NCBI RefSeq assembly: GCF_014779595.1
Contig: NZ_JACXZT010000015.1
Span: 17,294-81,293, forward strand
From: Halomonas sp. ML-15
Lineage (GTDB): Bacteria > Pseudomonadota > Gammaproteobacteria > Pseudomonadales > Halomonadaceae
Direction: 5' to 3'
DNA: 64,000 nt
This document shows positions 9,380-18,560 of this stretch, piece after piece; the stretch's first letter is position 1, and each line of letters opens with the position of its first letter. The notes under the pieces were generated by a model. It was not told where the DNA came from. It worked only from the letters and a program-made list of their open reading frames with translations, and did not search any database. The position numbers and the translations under genes were made by a program.

Positions 9380-10345
9380 ATGCCAGTCACCGCCGATTCG
9401 CCGCCCATCGTGGTCGCGGCGCTGTACAAGTTCGTCACCCTCGACGATTTCGAAGCTCTGCGCGAGCCGCTGCGCCAGACCATGCTCGAGCACGGCGTCA
9501 AGGGCACCCTGCTGCTGGCCCGCGAGGGCATCAACGGCACCGTGGCGGGCAGCCGTGAGGCGATCGATGCGCTACTCGCCTGGCTCACCGCCGACCCGCG
9601 GCTGACCGATATCGACCATAAAGAGTCGTACTGCGACGAGCCGCCCTTCTATCGCACCAAGGTCAAGCTGAAGCGTGAGATCGTCACCATCGGCGTGCCC
9701 GACATCAACCCCAACGACAGCGTGGGTACCTACGTCGAGCCCGAACAGTGGAACGAGGTAATCAGCGACCCAGAGGTGCTGGTGATCGACACCCGCAACG
9801 ACTACGAGGTCGCCATTGGCAGCTTCGCAGGCGCCATCGACCCCAAGACCACCACCTTCCGCGAGTTCCCCGACTACGTTCGCCAGCACTACGACCCGGC
9901 CCGCCACAAGAAGGTGGCGATGTTCTGCACCGGCGGCATTCGCTGCGAGAAGGCGTCGAGCTTTATGCTCAAGGAGGGCTTCGAGGAGGTCTACCACCTC
10001 AAGGGTGGGGTGTTGAACTACCTCGAGAAGGTGCCCGAGGCGCAGTCGCTGTGGCGCGGCGAGTGCTTCGTGTTCGACAACCGCGTCACCGTGCGCCACG
10101 ATCTCAGCGAGGGCGACTACGAGCAGTGCCACGCCTGCCGTATGCCGGTGTCCACCGAGGAGATGCGCTCCAGCGCCTATGAGCCGGGGGTCAGCTGCCC
10201 GCACTGCATCGATTCGCTGCCCGAGAAGACCCGCGCCGCCGCCCGCGAGCGCCAGCGCCAGATCGACCTGGCCAAGGCCCGCGGCGAGCCCCACCCGATC
10301 GGCCGCGATCCGCGCACCATGAAGGAAGACGCCACCGAACGCTGA
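9380..10345 (+). CDS. trhO: tRNA uridine(34) hydroxylase (rhodanese-domain)
   Basis: This 321-residue protein belongs to the UPF0176/YceA family, now known as TrhO, which hydroxylates uridine 34 of certain tRNAs to ho5U using oxygen. An N-terminal acylphosphatase-like domain ([22 protein letters not shown]-type strand) precedes a rhodanese domain with [17 protein letters not shown] and the active-site loop [14 protein letters not shown]-terminal cysteine cluster (CHACRM, CPHC) could bind metal. ATG at 9380 is chosen over an upstream in-frame start because GGAGG lies 5 bases ahead of it. It stands alone between two terminators. Confidence 0.93.
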   Translation: MPVTADSPPIVVAALYKFVTLDDFEALREPLRQTMLEHGVKGTLLLAREGINGTVAGSREAIDALLAWLTADPRLTDIDHKESYCDEPPFYRTKVKLKREIVTIGVPDINPNDSVGTYVEPEQWNEVISDPEVLVIDTRNDYEVAIGSFAGAIDPKTTTFREFPDYVRQHYDPARHKKVAMFCTGGIRCEKASSFMLKEGFEEVYHLKGGVLNYLEKVPEAQSLWRGECFVFDNRVTVRHDLSEGDYEQCHACRMPVSTEEMRSSAYEPGVSCPHCIDSLPEKTRAAARERQRQIDLAKARGEPHPIGRDPRTMKEDATER

Positions 10346-10401
10346 GCGTCTACCTCTGGCGTCCTTCGCTTAGTGATAACGGCGGCCACCTTGCGTCCCA
10401 T

Positions 10402-10432
10402 CCGCCGCCTCCACCAGAAGGCGGCGGTTTTT
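10402..10432 (+). terminator. Rho-independent terminator of trhO
   Basis: A stem CCGCCGCCT / AGGCGGCGG with an 8-base loop is followed by five T residues, 57 bp past the trhO stop. Confidence 0.87.
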
Positions 10433-10527
10433 GTTATGCTGATGGCATCATGCGGGAGGATTCACTGCTGTCAGGCGTATTGCTGCGCAGCATATACCAC
10501 TCCCCGCCTTCACCAAGGACGGATGCC

Positions 10528-11415
10528 ATGCCCACCTCAGCGGCCTATCTCATCGTGGTACTGGTCTGGGCCACCACTCCGCTGGCCATCAAGTGGAGTG
10601 CCGAGGCCGGCGCGCCGGTGGGCAGTGTCTGGCTGCGCATGGCGATTGCGGTAGTGCTGGGGCTGGCGATTCTCTACGCCAGCGGCCGGCGCCTGAGTCT
10701 CACCAAGCGCGCCCTGGCTAGCTATGCCGCGGCGGTGCCCGGCGTCTTCGGCGCCATGGCGCTGAGCTATCACGCCTCCCAGACCCTCGCCTCGGGCCTG
10801 ATGTCGGTGATGTTCGGCCTGGCCCCGCTGCTCTCGGGACTAATGCTGCAGCTGCTGCCGGGCGCCAACAAGCTGGCCCGCTGGCACTGGATCGGCTGCG
10901 TGCTGGGGGTGGTCGGGCTGGCGGTGATCTTCGCCGACTCACTCAGCGTCGGCCAGCAGCAGCTCGGCGCGCTGGCGCTGATGGTCGTCGCCGTGACGCT
11001 GTTCAGCGGCAGCGGGATCGCCGTGCAGCGCGTCGCGGCAGGCTTGCACCCACTCAACCAGACCGTCGGCGCCCTGCTGCTGAGCATGCCGTGCTTCGCC
11101 GTGCTGTGGCTGGTCAGCGGCGAGCCGCTCATGGTGCCACTAACCCAGCGCGGGCTCTGGTCTGTGCTCTACCTCGGCGTATTCGGCTCGCTGCTGGGCT
11201 TTCTGTGCTACTACCTGATCCTGTCGCGGCTGAGTGCTGCCACGGTCGCCCTGGTCACGCTGATCACGCCGGTGCTGGCACTGGGGCTGGGCATGGCCTT
11301 CAATGCCGAGCAGCCCTCGATTTCGATGGTGGTCGGCGCACTGCTGATCCTGACCGCGCTCGGCGCTTACCTGTTCGGTGACCGGCTGGCGCGCCTGGCC
11401 GCACCGCCACGCTAG
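10528..11415 (+). CDS. EamA/DMT-family transporter
   Basis: A 295-residue membrane protein of the drug/metabolite transporter superfamily with two EamA repeats and about ten predicted membrane segments, the first being SAAYLIVVLVWATTPLAIKW with the conserved 'W.t.p.a.K' signature. The second half repeats it, with VLYLGVFGSLLGFLCYYLIL and a final GALLILTALGAYLFG helix. Members export amino acids or other metabolites; the substrate cannot be read from sequence. ATG at 10528 starts just before the first helix, after an AAGGACGG element; an upstream in-frame ATG would add a 26-residue non-hydrophobic leader. Confidence 0.85.
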   Translation: MPTSAAYLIVVLVWATTPLAIKWSAEAGAPVGSVWLRMAIAVVLGLAILYASGRRLSLTKRALASYAAAVPGVFGAMALSYHASQTLASGLMSVMFGLAPLLSGLMLQLLPGANKLARWHWIGCVLGVVGLAVIFADSLSVGQQQLGALALMVVAVTLFSGSGIAVQRVAAGLHPLNQTVGALLLSMPCFAVLWLVSGEPLMVPLTQRGLWSVLYLGVFGSLLGFLCYYLILSRLSAATVALVTLITPVLALGLGMAFNAEQPSISMVVGALLILTALGAYLFGDRLARLAAPPR

Positions 11416-11437
11416 GATCACGTGGATGACGCCGCCC

Positions 11438-11456
11438 GCATTATTGACCATAATGC
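11438..11456. promoter_or_regulatory. Inverted repeat upstream of the 77-codon gene
   Basis: A perfect 7-bp inverted repeat GCATTAT / ATAATGC with spacer TGACC lies in the short AT-rich gap between the transporter and the small gene at 11511. Position and symmetry suggest an operator or promoter-proximal site. No regulator can be named. Confidence 0.35.
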
Positions 11457-11510
11457 AAAATTAAACGCCTGCTTGAGCGGCGATCGTCGAATCCCCATGA
11501 GAGAACACCC

Positions 11511-11744
11511 TTGAGAATTTCCCGGACTGGCGGCACACGCCGCGACAAGCAGAACGAGCCGGCCCATAGCGAGAAGCAGATCGAGGGCACGCTGATCATG
11601 CTGATCTACTCCGGTCGCCATACCAAGGCCGTTACCCTGTTCGCCGAGGCTCGGCGCATTCTGCCGGGCGTCGACCCCTGGCAACTCGACCGCGTAGCCA
11701 ATCGCCTGGCCAGTAAGCTAAAGGAGAACGGCATCGAGTATTAA
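11511..11744 (+). CDS. Small conserved-looking protein, unknown function
   Basis: A 77-residue frame with TTG start (LRISRTGGTRR, initiating as Met). I do not recognise the family. The first 30 residues are basic and hydrophilic. From residue 30 (MLIYSGRHTKAVTLFAEARR) it reads like a compact helical domain, with RILPGVDPWQLDRVANRLAS and a charged end KLKENGIEY. No signal peptide or membrane segment is visible. No in-frame ATG lies upstream before a stop; an internal ATG at 11598 would give a 48-residue product. Codon use matches neighbouring genes, and no overlapping frame is better. Possible nucleic-acid binding is only a guess from its charge. Confidence 0.5.
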   Translation: MRISRTGGTRRDKQNEPAHSEKQIEGTLIMLIYSGRHTKAVTLFAEARRILPGVDPWQLDRVANRLASKLKENGIEY

Positions 11745-11750
11745 GGTGCC

Positions 11751-12902
11751 TCAGCCTCTCAAACGGTAGCCGTGGGCATCGTGGCTAGTCGAGGTGGCGA
11801 GTTGGGTGGCATCGAGACGCGCCGCTTCGAGGGCCTCATAGTTGGGGGTAAAGCCAAGCCCCGGGGCGCCCGAAAGCTGCATGCGGCCATCCAGCGGGTC
11901 GGGCGTGCCGTGGAAGAAGTGCTTGCCGACCTGCCAGATGCCGTAGTGAAACTCCACCGCCCCGCCGTTCATCAGTCCACACAGCAGATGCATGTTGAAG
12001 ATCGGCCAACCACCACCGTTGGTCATCGGCATATTGAAGGCCTGGGCCATGTGCGCGACCTTGATCGATTCGGTAAAGCCGCCGTTGTAGATCACGTTGG
12101 GCTGGATGATATCCACCGCGCGCTCGGCGATGAACTCGCGGTAGCGCCAGCGATGCCCCTCCATCTGCCCCACCGCCACCGGCATGCTGACCTGAGCACG
12201 GAAGTCGACCAGTGCCCGCACGTCGTTCTGCTGGATCGGCTCCTCGAACCACAGCAGCCGGCAGTCGGATACTGCCTGAGCCAGCTGCCGCGCCTCGAAC
12301 GGGTCGAACCAGCAGTTGGCGTCGATGATCAGGTCAGCGTCGTCGCCGATCGCCTCGCGCACGCAGCGCACCCGCTCCACGTCGTCCTTCCAGGTGCGTG
12401 ACGGATCACCGCCAACCACCATCTTGAGCATCCGATGACCCTCGGCAAGAAAGCGCTTGGCGTGCTCGGCAAGCTGGTCGGTATCGAAGAACGGATAGCC
12501 GAAGGTGGCATAGGTCGGCGCCCAGTCGCGATAGCCGCCGATCAGTTCATGCACCGAGCGCTGCTCCTGTTTACCCCAGATATCCCACAGCGCAATGTCG
12601 ATGGCCGATAGGGCATTGGAGATCACCCCGGTATAGCCGCGGGTATTGAGCTTACGCCAGACGTGGGCGTGGATGCGCTCGCGGTGCAGCGCCGGCATAC
12701 CGAGCAGCGCCGGCTTGAGGTGGTGCTCGATACAGGCCACCACCGCCGCCGGCAGCATGGCACCGGTGAGACCGAATCCCGACACGCCAGTGTCTGTATC
12801 CACCTCAACGAACACGAACACGCGGCGCTCGACCGAGGCCTCGACGCCGGGCACGTCGACGTCCAAGGCATGGATCGTGGCGCGGATATCGGTAATGTTC
12901 AT
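11751..12902 (-). CDS. Enolase-superfamily (mandelate racemase/muconate lactonizing) enzyme
   Basis: A 383-residue enolase-superfamily protein with an N-terminal capping domain and a C-terminal barrel. The metal ligands are visible as DANCWFD, the glutamate in WFEEPI, and the glutamate in VGQMEGHRW. The strand-2 base motif is unusual: RMLKMVVGGD carries one lysine where racemases show KxK. The end of strand 7, normally supplying a histidine, reads MTNGGGWPIFNMHL. Enzymes of this group abstract an alpha proton from a carboxylate, usually to dehydrate or racemise sugar acids. It is the last gene of the carboxylate cluster, after an FMN alpha-hydroxyacid dehydrogenase. The substrate is unknown; an acid-sugar dehydratase is plausible. 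Confidence 0.85.
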   Translation of the reverse strand: MNITDIRATIHALDVDVPGVEASVERRVFVFVEVDTDTGVSGFGLTGAMLPAAVVACIEHHLKPALLGMPALHRERIHAHVWRKLNTRGYTGVISNALSAIDIALWDIWGKQEQRSVHELIGGYRDWAPTYATFGYPFFDTDQLAEHAKRFLAEGHRMLKMVVGGDPSRTWKDDVERVRCVREAIGDDADLIIDANCWFDPFEARQLAQAVSDCRLLWFEEPIQQNDVRALVDFRAQVSMPVAVGQMEGHRWRYREFIAERAVDIIQPNVIYNGGFTESIKVAHMAQAFNMPMTNGGGWPIFNMHLLCGLMNGGAVEFHYGIWQVGKHFFHGTPDPLDGRMQLSGAPGLGFTPNYEALEAARLDATQLATSTSHDAHGYRLRG

Positions 12903-12934
12903 GGCAACGCTTCCTGATCGTGGTAGTGGGGGGG

Positions 12935-14119
12935 TCAGTGGCCGGCGGCCAGACGACTGGTCTCGTAAAGATTCTCGCGGCTCAGGCCGCCGATCTCGGT
13001 GACGCCGAGTAGCGCCATGTCGCGGCGCATCTCATCGGCCAGCAGGGTTGCCGCATGCCGTACGCCAGCGTCGCCGGCACAGGCTGCGGCGTAGTTGAAG
13101 GGCCGCCCGAGGAACACGAAACTCGCGCCCAGCGCCAGCGCCTTGATCACGTCGCTGCCGCGGCGGAAGCCGCTGTCGATCATGATCGGGATATCCGGCA
13201 CGTCCGCCACCACCCGCGGCAGCACCTGCAGCGGCGAAACGGTGCCATCCAGCTGGCGACCGCCGTGATTGGAGAGGATGATGCCGTCGACCCCGGCCTG
13301 CCTCGCGCGTACCGCGTCCTCGGGATGCAGCACCCCCTTGACCACCAGACGTCCCGACCACAGCCGCCGCACCAGATCGAGGTACTCCCAGTCGAAATGG
13401 CTGCGGCCGGAAAAATCGCGAGCCACGTGCCGTGAGATGATCGGCGCGCCGCGCTCGGCATAGTTGTTCTCGAAGTGCGGCATGCCGTGACGCAGCAGCG
13501 TGCGACAGAAGGTGTCGAGCAACCAGCGCGGCCGCAGCAGGCCGTCCACCGCCAGCCGCGCGGTGGGCTTGAGCGGCGACGAGAAGCCGCTGCGAATATT
13601 GTGTTCCGGGTTGGGTGGCACCGGATAATCCAGCGTCACCACCAGGTTCTTGAAGCCGGCACGCTCGACGCGCTTGATCAGCGCCTCGATGGCATCCGGC
13701 GTGCCCGGCAAATAGGCCTGGAACCAGTCGGTACCACCGCTGGCGGCGACCTCCTCCATGGGAATCAGCGAGGCACCGCTGAGGATCATGGGGATGCCGG
13801 CAGCCCTAGCGGCCTGGGCAAGCACCAGGTCACCACGATAGGCCGAGATGGCGCTGATGCCCATTGGCGCGATACCAAACGGCGCCTGGTGGGTTTCGCC
13901 GAAGAGCGTGGTCTCGAGGGATATCGACGAGACATTGACGAAGGTACGCGGCACGAAGCGATAATCATCGAAGGCCGTGCGGTTGGCCCGGTAGGTCTTG
14001 CGATCCTCGGCGGCGTTATACACATAGCCGAAGATCGGCCGCGGCAATTTCTTGCGGGCCGCCACCTCGAAATCGTGCAGGTTGAGAATACCGGCCAGCT
14101 TGCGGTTGCGATGCGTCAT
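12935..14119 (-). CDS. FMN-dependent alpha-hydroxyacid dehydrogenase
   Basis: A 394-residue FMN flavoprotein of the lactate/glycolate/mandelate dehydrogenase family, which oxidises an L-2-hydroxyacid to the 2-oxoacid. The diagnostic SNHGGRQLDG supplies the catalytic histidine and arginine, and DSGFRRGSDVIKALALGA binds the FMN phosphate. An N-terminal FGYVYNAAEDRKTYRANR matches the family entry motif. ATG at 14119 (MTHRNRKLAG) has AGGA upstream and leaves a 16-bp gap to the preceding gene; a longer frame would overlap it. It sits between a DHDPS-like aldolase and an enolase-superfamily enzyme, so its substrate may be a hydroxyacid made or released in that pathway. lldD, glcD-like and mdlB-like roles cannot be separated by eye. 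Confidence 0.88.
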   Translation of the reverse strand: MTHRNRKLAGILNLHDFEVAARKKLPRPIFGYVYNAAEDRKTYRANRTAFDDYRFVPRTFVNVSSISLETTLFGETHQAPFGIAPMGISAISAYRGDLVLAQAARAAGIPMILSGASLIPMEEVAASGGTDWFQAYLPGTPDAIEALIKRVERAGFKNLVVTLDYPVPPNPEHNIRSGFSSPLKPTARLAVDGLLRPRWLLDTFCRTLLRHGMPHFENNYAERGAPIISRHVARDFSGRSHFDWEYLDLVRRLWSGRLVVKGVLHPEDAVRARQAGVDGIILSNHGGRQLDGTVSPLQVLPRVVADVPDIPIMIDSGFRRGSDVIKALALGASFVFLGRPFNYAAACAGDAGVRHAATLLADEMRRDMALLGVTEIGGLSRENLYETSRLAAGH

Positions 14120-14135
14120 CGAAGGGTTCCTGGAC

Positions 14136-15044
14136 TCACATGGAGAAGCCGTGCTCACCGAGCGCGGCAGCGAGCTGGCGGCGCTGCGCCTCGTCCAGCG
14201 CCACCAGCGGCGGACGCACCCGGCACCAGTCGTCGCTGGCGCGGAAATCGGCGATCGCCGACTTGAGCGCAGGGATCATCGGAAAGCCTTCGAAGATGTC
14301 GCGGGTGGCATTCAGCGCCCTCTGCGCCTGATCGGCATCGCTTGCCTGCCACTGCTTGGCCAGCGCCACGATGGCGCGACCGTTGACGTTGGCCGTGGCG
14401 CTGATGCAGCCCGCACCACCCTCGCGCATGGTCTGCAGCAGAAACCTCTCGTTACCGGCATACACCTGGAAGCCATCGCCAGCGAACTGCTGGATCATGG
14501 CCCGGGTATTGTCCCAGTCTCCCGAGCTATCCTTGATACCGACGAAGGTCTGCGGATAGGCCTTGCGCAGACGCTCGATCAAGCCAAGGCTGATCGGTAC
14601 CTGGGCCACCGGCGGAATGTGGTAGAGATAGATCTTGAGCGCCGCATCGCCGACTCGCTCGACCACTTCGGCGAAGTAGCGAAACAGCCCTTCGTCAGGC
14701 ACGTTCTTGTAGTAGAACGGCGGCAGCATCAGCACTCCGTGACAACCCGTCTCGAGGGCATGCCGACTCAGCGTCACGGTATCTTCGATGGCACAGCTGC
14801 CGGTGCCCGGCATCAGCCGGCTACCCGGCACGCCGGCGTCGACCAGCGCATCGAGCAACTGCTGCTTGTGCGTCACGCTCAGCGAGTTGGCTTCCGAATT
14901 GGTGCCGAAAACGGCCAGACCCACGTCGCTGTCGACCAGCCACCGGCAATGTTCGATATAGCGAGACAGATCGGGCGACAGGTCGTCTTGAAACGGCGTC
15001 ACTACGGGTGACCACACCTTGCCGCTGGCGCTACTGGCATTCAT
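14136..15044 (-). CDS. DHDPS/N-acetylneuraminate lyase family aldolase
   Basis: A 302-residue class I lyase of the dihydrodipicolinate synthase family. The Schiff-base lysine is in FVGIKDSSGDWDN and the conserved tyrosine in IYLYHIPP. The pyruvate-binding GTTGE-like turn reads FGTNSEANSLS, so it is not a canonical DapA. Known relatives cleave 2-keto-3-deoxy sugar acids or 4-hydroxy-2-oxoglutarate, or act as dehydratases. ATG at 15044 has GGAG upstream; an alternative start 12 codons earlier lacks this. It follows the GntR gene by 45 bp in the same direction and precedes the alpha-hydroxyacid dehydrogenase. Confidence 0.88.
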   Translation of the reverse strand: MNASSASGKVWSPVVTPFQDDLSPDLSRYIEHCRWLVDSDVGLAVFGTNSEANSLSVTHKQQLLDALVDAGVPGSRLMPGTGSCAIEDTVTLSRHALETGCHGVLMLPPFYYKNVPDEGLFRYFAEVVERVGDAALKIYLYHIPPVAQVPISLGLIERLRKAYPQTFVGIKDSSGDWDNTRAMIQQFAGDGFQVYAGNERFLLQTMREGGAGCISATANVNGRAIVALAKQWQASDADQAQRALNATRDIFEGFPMIPALKSAIADFRASDDWCRVRPPLVALDEAQRRQLAAALGEHGFSM

Positions 15045-15089
15045 TATCTTCTCCTTGTGATTTGTCGTGACGGAAGACACCCGCCAGGC

Positions 15090-15779
15090 TCACTGCGGGG
15101 CGTCGTCCTGGCGTTCCAACCACCGTGCCAACCCCTTGCTGGTATGCGCGAGTCCCGCCTGATAGGCGCGGGCCTTGTCGTTGGCGACAATGGCGGCAAC
15201 GATTTCGGTATGCTCCTCGTGGGACTTGCTCATCACCACCGCGCCCTGCAGCAGATACTTGCGGGCCAGCAGCGAGTCTTTGACCAGGTCACGATATATC
15301 GCACTGGCGCGCTGATGATTGGCAATTTTCAAGATAAACTCATGGAAGGCCAAGTTGAGATAAAAATACGCATCGGCATCATCTTGCGCTGCGGCTTTAC
15401 CCATCTCGATCAGTTTTTTCTGCAACTCGCTTTTTTCTTCGTCACCGGCATTTTCTGCAGCCTTGCCGCATAAAAATGCAGTAATAAGCGCTCGAACTTC
15501 GCTATTCTCTACATACTCTTCGCGAGTGACTTTTTTCACGAAAACGCCGCGATTGGGAAGACTGTTCACTAACCCTGCTCGCTCCAGTCCCCTCCGCGCT
15601 TCGCGGACGATGCCGCGGCTGACATTGAACTTTTCCGCCAGACGCATTTCGTTAAGTCGCTCGCCAGGCTTTAAATAACCGGAAAGAATCAACTTTTCCA
15701 GTTCTTCAGCAACGATCGTCGTCAATGACGAAGCCTTGCGTTCGGTAATGATATTGGCCGATTCCAGCACAGGATCCAT
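15090..15779 (-). CDS. GntR-family regulator, FadR/FCD type
   Basis: A 229-residue transcription factor with an N-terminal winged helix (LEKLILSGYLKPGERLNEMRLAEKFNVSRGIVREA, residues ~25-60) and a C-terminal all-helical FCD ligand domain. That domain has the metal/ligand histidines in LNLAFHEFILKIANHQ and HEEHTEIVAAI. FCD regulators usually respond to organic acids or acyl-CoAs and repress adjacent catabolic genes. I take ATG at 15779 (MDPVLESANI); a GTG four codons upstream is possible. Embedded in the catabolic cluster, it probably controls it, and the 24-bp palindrome at 22232 is the best operator candidate. Confidence 0.9.
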   Translation of the reverse strand: MDPVLESANIITERKASSLTTIVAEELEKLILSGYLKPGERLNEMRLAEKFNVSRGIVREARRGLERAGLVNSLPNRGVFVKKVTREEYVENSEVRALITAFLCGKAAENAGDEEKSELQKKLIEMGKAAAQDDADAYFYLNLAFHEFILKIANHQRASAIYRDLVKDSLLARKYLLQGAVVMSKSHEEHTEIVAAIVANDKARAYQAGLAHTSKGLARWLERQDDAPQ

Positions 15780-15814
15780 GGCGCGCCTCACTTATCAAAG
15801 AGATATCGGAGTGA

Positions 15815-16591
15815 TCATATCAACACCAACTTCTCGAACGCCACCCACAGCAACCGGATGGACAACAGTGTCAGCAATATCTTCATGACAAAATCGAAGT
15901 TATTATTACTAACTTTCCGTAATACTTTAAGGCCTGCCCAGGTACCCACAAATCCTACGCCGATCATGGCCGCCATCAGCCATAGCCAGTCGAAGAACAC
16001 GAAGCCTGCGAAGCCGAAAATGAACGCCTTGGAGAGATGCTGCAGCGACATCACCGCCGAAAAGGTCGCCACCCGCACCAGGCGCTCAGGGCTGATGTGC
16101 TTGAGATAGGCGGCCACGATCGAGCCGGCGGCACCGACGAAGCTGGACAGAAACGTGGTCAAGGCACCCATCACCAGGCTGCCGCCCATGCCCACGGCAC
16201 GGGAGGGCAGCGACGGTCCCCAGCACATGAAGATCATGAAGCTGGCGATGATCAGTTCCAGCATCCCTGATGGCAAACGTATCAGCAACCAGGAGGCCAT
16301 CGCTGCCCCGATCAGAATACCGGGGACGATGGCCGCCAGCCGCCGATAGTCGACGTCGCGCCAGGTCAGCCCGAAGCGGCTGCCGTTGGCACCCAGCTGG
16401 ACCATCCCGTGCACCGGGATGACCGCCGCTGGCGGCATGACCTGGGCCATGGACATGATCAGCAGGGCGCTGCCGCCGATACCGAAGGCGCTGGTCATCC
16501 AGGAGGTGATCAAGCTCAGTAGCACCAGCAGCGCGTTGACGCCCCCCGACAAGGGGGAGAGTCCATCCAACAGCGCAAGCAGGTCAGCCAT
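15815..16591 (-). CDS. TauE/SafE-family permease
   Basis: A 258-residue membrane protein with about eight hydrophobic segments and the duplicated TauE/SafE pattern. The first repeat has TSAFGIGGSALLIMSM, and the second has MGALTTFLSSFVGAAGSIVAAY. The family exports or imports sulfonates, sulfite or small organic anions. The start ATG at 16591 overlaps the thioesterase stop by eight bases (ATGGCTGA), so it is coupled to that gene. Its place between the TctABC importer and the regulator suggests movement of a pathway end product, but no substrate can be read. Confidence 0.82.
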   Translation of the reverse strand: MADLLALLDGLSPLSGGVNALLVLLSLITSWMTSAFGIGGSALLIMSMAQVMPPAAVIPVHGMVQLGANGSRFGLTWRDVDYRRLAAIVPGILIGAAMASWLLIRLPSGMLELIIASFMIFMCWGPSLPSRAVGMGGSLVMGALTTFLSSFVGAAGSIVAAYLKHISPERLVRVATFSAVMSLQHLSKAFIFGFAGFVFFDWLWLMAAMIGVGFVGTWAGLKVLRKVSNNNFDFVMKILLTLLSIRLLWVAFEKLVLI

Positions 16592-17015
16592 TCGCGGGCA
16601 TCTTCCAGGTAGACGTCGCCATGCCAACCAGCTTGCCGGCCTCGTCGAAGGCGCGCGACTCCAGGAACGAGACGTTACGGCCCTGCTTGATAAAACGGCC
16701 CTCGAGCCTTACCGCTCCCACGCTGGCCGGACGCATGTACTGAATCTTCATTTCGATGGTACTGCCCCCCGCCCCCATGACGTGGTGGATGAGGTGTCCC
16801 ATGGAGACATCCATCGCCAGCGCCATCACGCCGCCATGCAGGCTCCCCTGGGGGTTGTAGAGATGCGGCGCGACCGGCAGCGCCACATGACACACCTCGT
16901 CGGCATAGGTAATCGAGAGCTGCAGGAACTTGGCCAGGAAGAACTTCTCGAAGGCCGGTTCCTGGGTGGCAAGCGCCTCTTCGAACACCTCTCTTACCTT
17001 TGCTTCATCTATCAT
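16584..17015 (-). CDS. PaaI-type hotdog-fold thioesterase
   Basis: A 143-residue single hotdog domain. The signature is NPQGSLHGGVMALAMDVSMG: the HGG turn followed by an aspartate that activates water in PaaI-like acyl-CoA thioesterases. MKIQYMRPASVG forms the next conserved strand. The ATG at 17015 overlaps the tctA stop (ATGA), and its own stop overlaps the TauE/SafE start. It probably hydrolyses a CoA ester made by the CoA-transferase and crotonase encoded upstream in the same cluster, releasing CoA. The specific acyl group is unknown. Confidence 0.85.
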   Translation of the reverse strand: MIDEAKVREVFEEALATQEPAFEKFFLAKFLQLSITYADEVCHVALPVAPHLYNPQGSLHGGVMALAMDVSMGHLIHHVMGAGGSTIEMKIQYMRPASVGAVRLEGRFIKQGRNVSFLESRAFDEAGKLVGMATSTWKMPANG

Positions 17016-18532
17016 AATGGGGCTCCTTGGATATTGGCTTTCTTACGATAGGCGTTGAGCAGAATGCCGGAGAGAATCACCGCGACAAAGAACACCATGA
17101 TGTAGAGCGACGACGAGCGCAGGAAGAAGATATCGAACGAGCCGCGGCTGATGATCAGGGTCTGGCGCAGCGACTCCTCCGCCATCGGGCCCAGCACCAG
17201 CGCCAGCACTACCGCCGCCGGCGAAAAACCGAAGCGCTTCATCAGAAAACCGATCACACCTGCACCCAGCATGATGAATACCTCGATCACGCTGGCATTG
17301 ACGCTGAAGGTCCCCATCACGCAGACCACCAGCACCAGCGGGGCCAGAATACGGTAGGGTGCCTTGATGATGTAGACGAACAGCGGGATGGCAAAGATGC
17401 TGATCACCAGCAGTGCCATATTGCCCAGGTACATGCTGCTGATCAGGCCCCAGGCAAACTCGGGATTTTCCGCCATCAGCAGCGGGCCAGGGCGCAGCCC
17501 CCACATGATGAAGGCCGCCAGCAACACCGCCGTGGAGGCCGAGCCAGGGATCCCCAGGGTCAACAGCGGTACCATGGCACCGGAGGACGCCGCATTGTTG
17601 GCCGACTCCGGCGCCGTCAAGCCGCGCATTTCACCCTGACCGAACTTCTTGGGCGTGTTGGAAAGCGACTTCTCCAATGAGTAGGCCATCAGCGAGGCGA
17701 TCGTCGCACCGGCGCCGGGAATCAAGCCGATACAGAAGCCAAGAATGGCATTGCGCGGCATGGTGAACTTGCTCTCGCGGAAATCCTTCCTCGTCGGCCA
17801 GAAGCGCTCTTCGTTCTGGTACTGAACGATCCCTCCAGTGCCACTCTTGTGAGCCCCGCTATAGAACGCATGGAAGAGCTCGCCTATCCCGAACAGGCCA
17901 ATCGCCACAGGGATGAAGTGGATCCCACCGATCAATTCGCTTGAACCGAAGGTAAAGCGCTGATGACCGGTCTCCAGATCAACGCCCACCGTGCCCAGTG
18001 CGAAGCCAATCAGCGCCGACACCAGGCCCAGAATCCAGTTCCCGGACATCAGCGCCACCAGCGTCAGAATACCCAGCAGACAGAGCAGAAAGAATTCAGG
18101 CGGGCCGAAGCTGCGCGTGACCATGGCAAACATCGGCGCCAACAGGGTGATCAGGATCACCCCGATAGTGCCGCCGGTAAAGGACGCACAGGCCTGCATG
18201 ACCAACGCCGGCCCGGCGCGCCCCTGCTTGGCCAGCGGGAAGCCGTCAAAGGTCGAGGCTACCGTAGTGGAGTCACCGGGAGTATTGAGCAGGATGGCGG
18301 TGATGGTGCCACCGTACATGGCGCCATAGTAGATCGCTGCCAGCATCATCACCGCACTGATCGGGTCCATGCTAAAGGTGACCGGCAGCAGGATCGCGAT
18401 GCCTGCCGAGGGACCAAAGCCGGGAATAGCCCCGATCATCATGCCGATCGCCGCACCCAGCAGCAGGTACAGCAGGTTCATAGGTGTGATGGCGATCGAC
18501 AAGCCCATCAACAGATTGTCAAAGATTTCCAT
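17012..18532 (-). CDS. tctA: Tripartite tricarboxylate transporter large permease TctA
   Basis: A 506-residue membrane protein of the TctA family, the 12-helix subunit that moves a carboxylate across the inner membrane by ion symport after handover from TctC. Family hallmarks are the N-terminal AIPGFGPSAGIAILLPVTF, the central GFCIGLIPGAGATIAS and the APESANNAASSGAMVPLLTLGIPG block. Length is standard. It follows tctB by 28 bp and overlaps the thioesterase gene. The substrate (citrate, tricarballylate, tartrate, aromatic acid and so on) is not predictable from TctA. Confidence 0.94.
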   Translation of the reverse strand: MEIFDNLLMGLSIAITPMNLLYLLLGAAIGMMIGAIPGFGPSAGIAILLPVTFSMDPISAVMMLAAIYYGAMYGGTITAILLNTPGDSTTVASTFDGFPLAKQGRAGPALVMQACASFTGGTIGVILITLLAPMFAMVTRSFGPPEFFLLCLLGILTLVALMSGNWILGLVSALIGFALGTVGVDLETGHQRFTFGSSELIGGIHFIPVAIGLFGIGELFHAFYSGAHKSGTGGIVQYQNEERFWPTRKDFRESKFTMPRNAILGFCIGLIPGAGATIASLMAYSLEKSLSNTPKKFGQGEMRGLTAPESANNAASSGAMVPLLTLGIPGSASTAVLLAAFIMWGLRPGPLLMAENPEFAWGLISSMYLGNMALLVISIFAIPLFVYIIKAPYRILAPLVLVVCVMGTFSVNASVIEVFIMLGAGVIGFLMKRFGFSPAAVVLALVLGPMAEESLRQTLIISRGSFDIFFLRSSSLYIMVFFVAVILSGILLNAYRKKANIQGAPL

Positions 18533-18560
18533 TGCGATACCCTTGTCTATTTGTTGTGGA

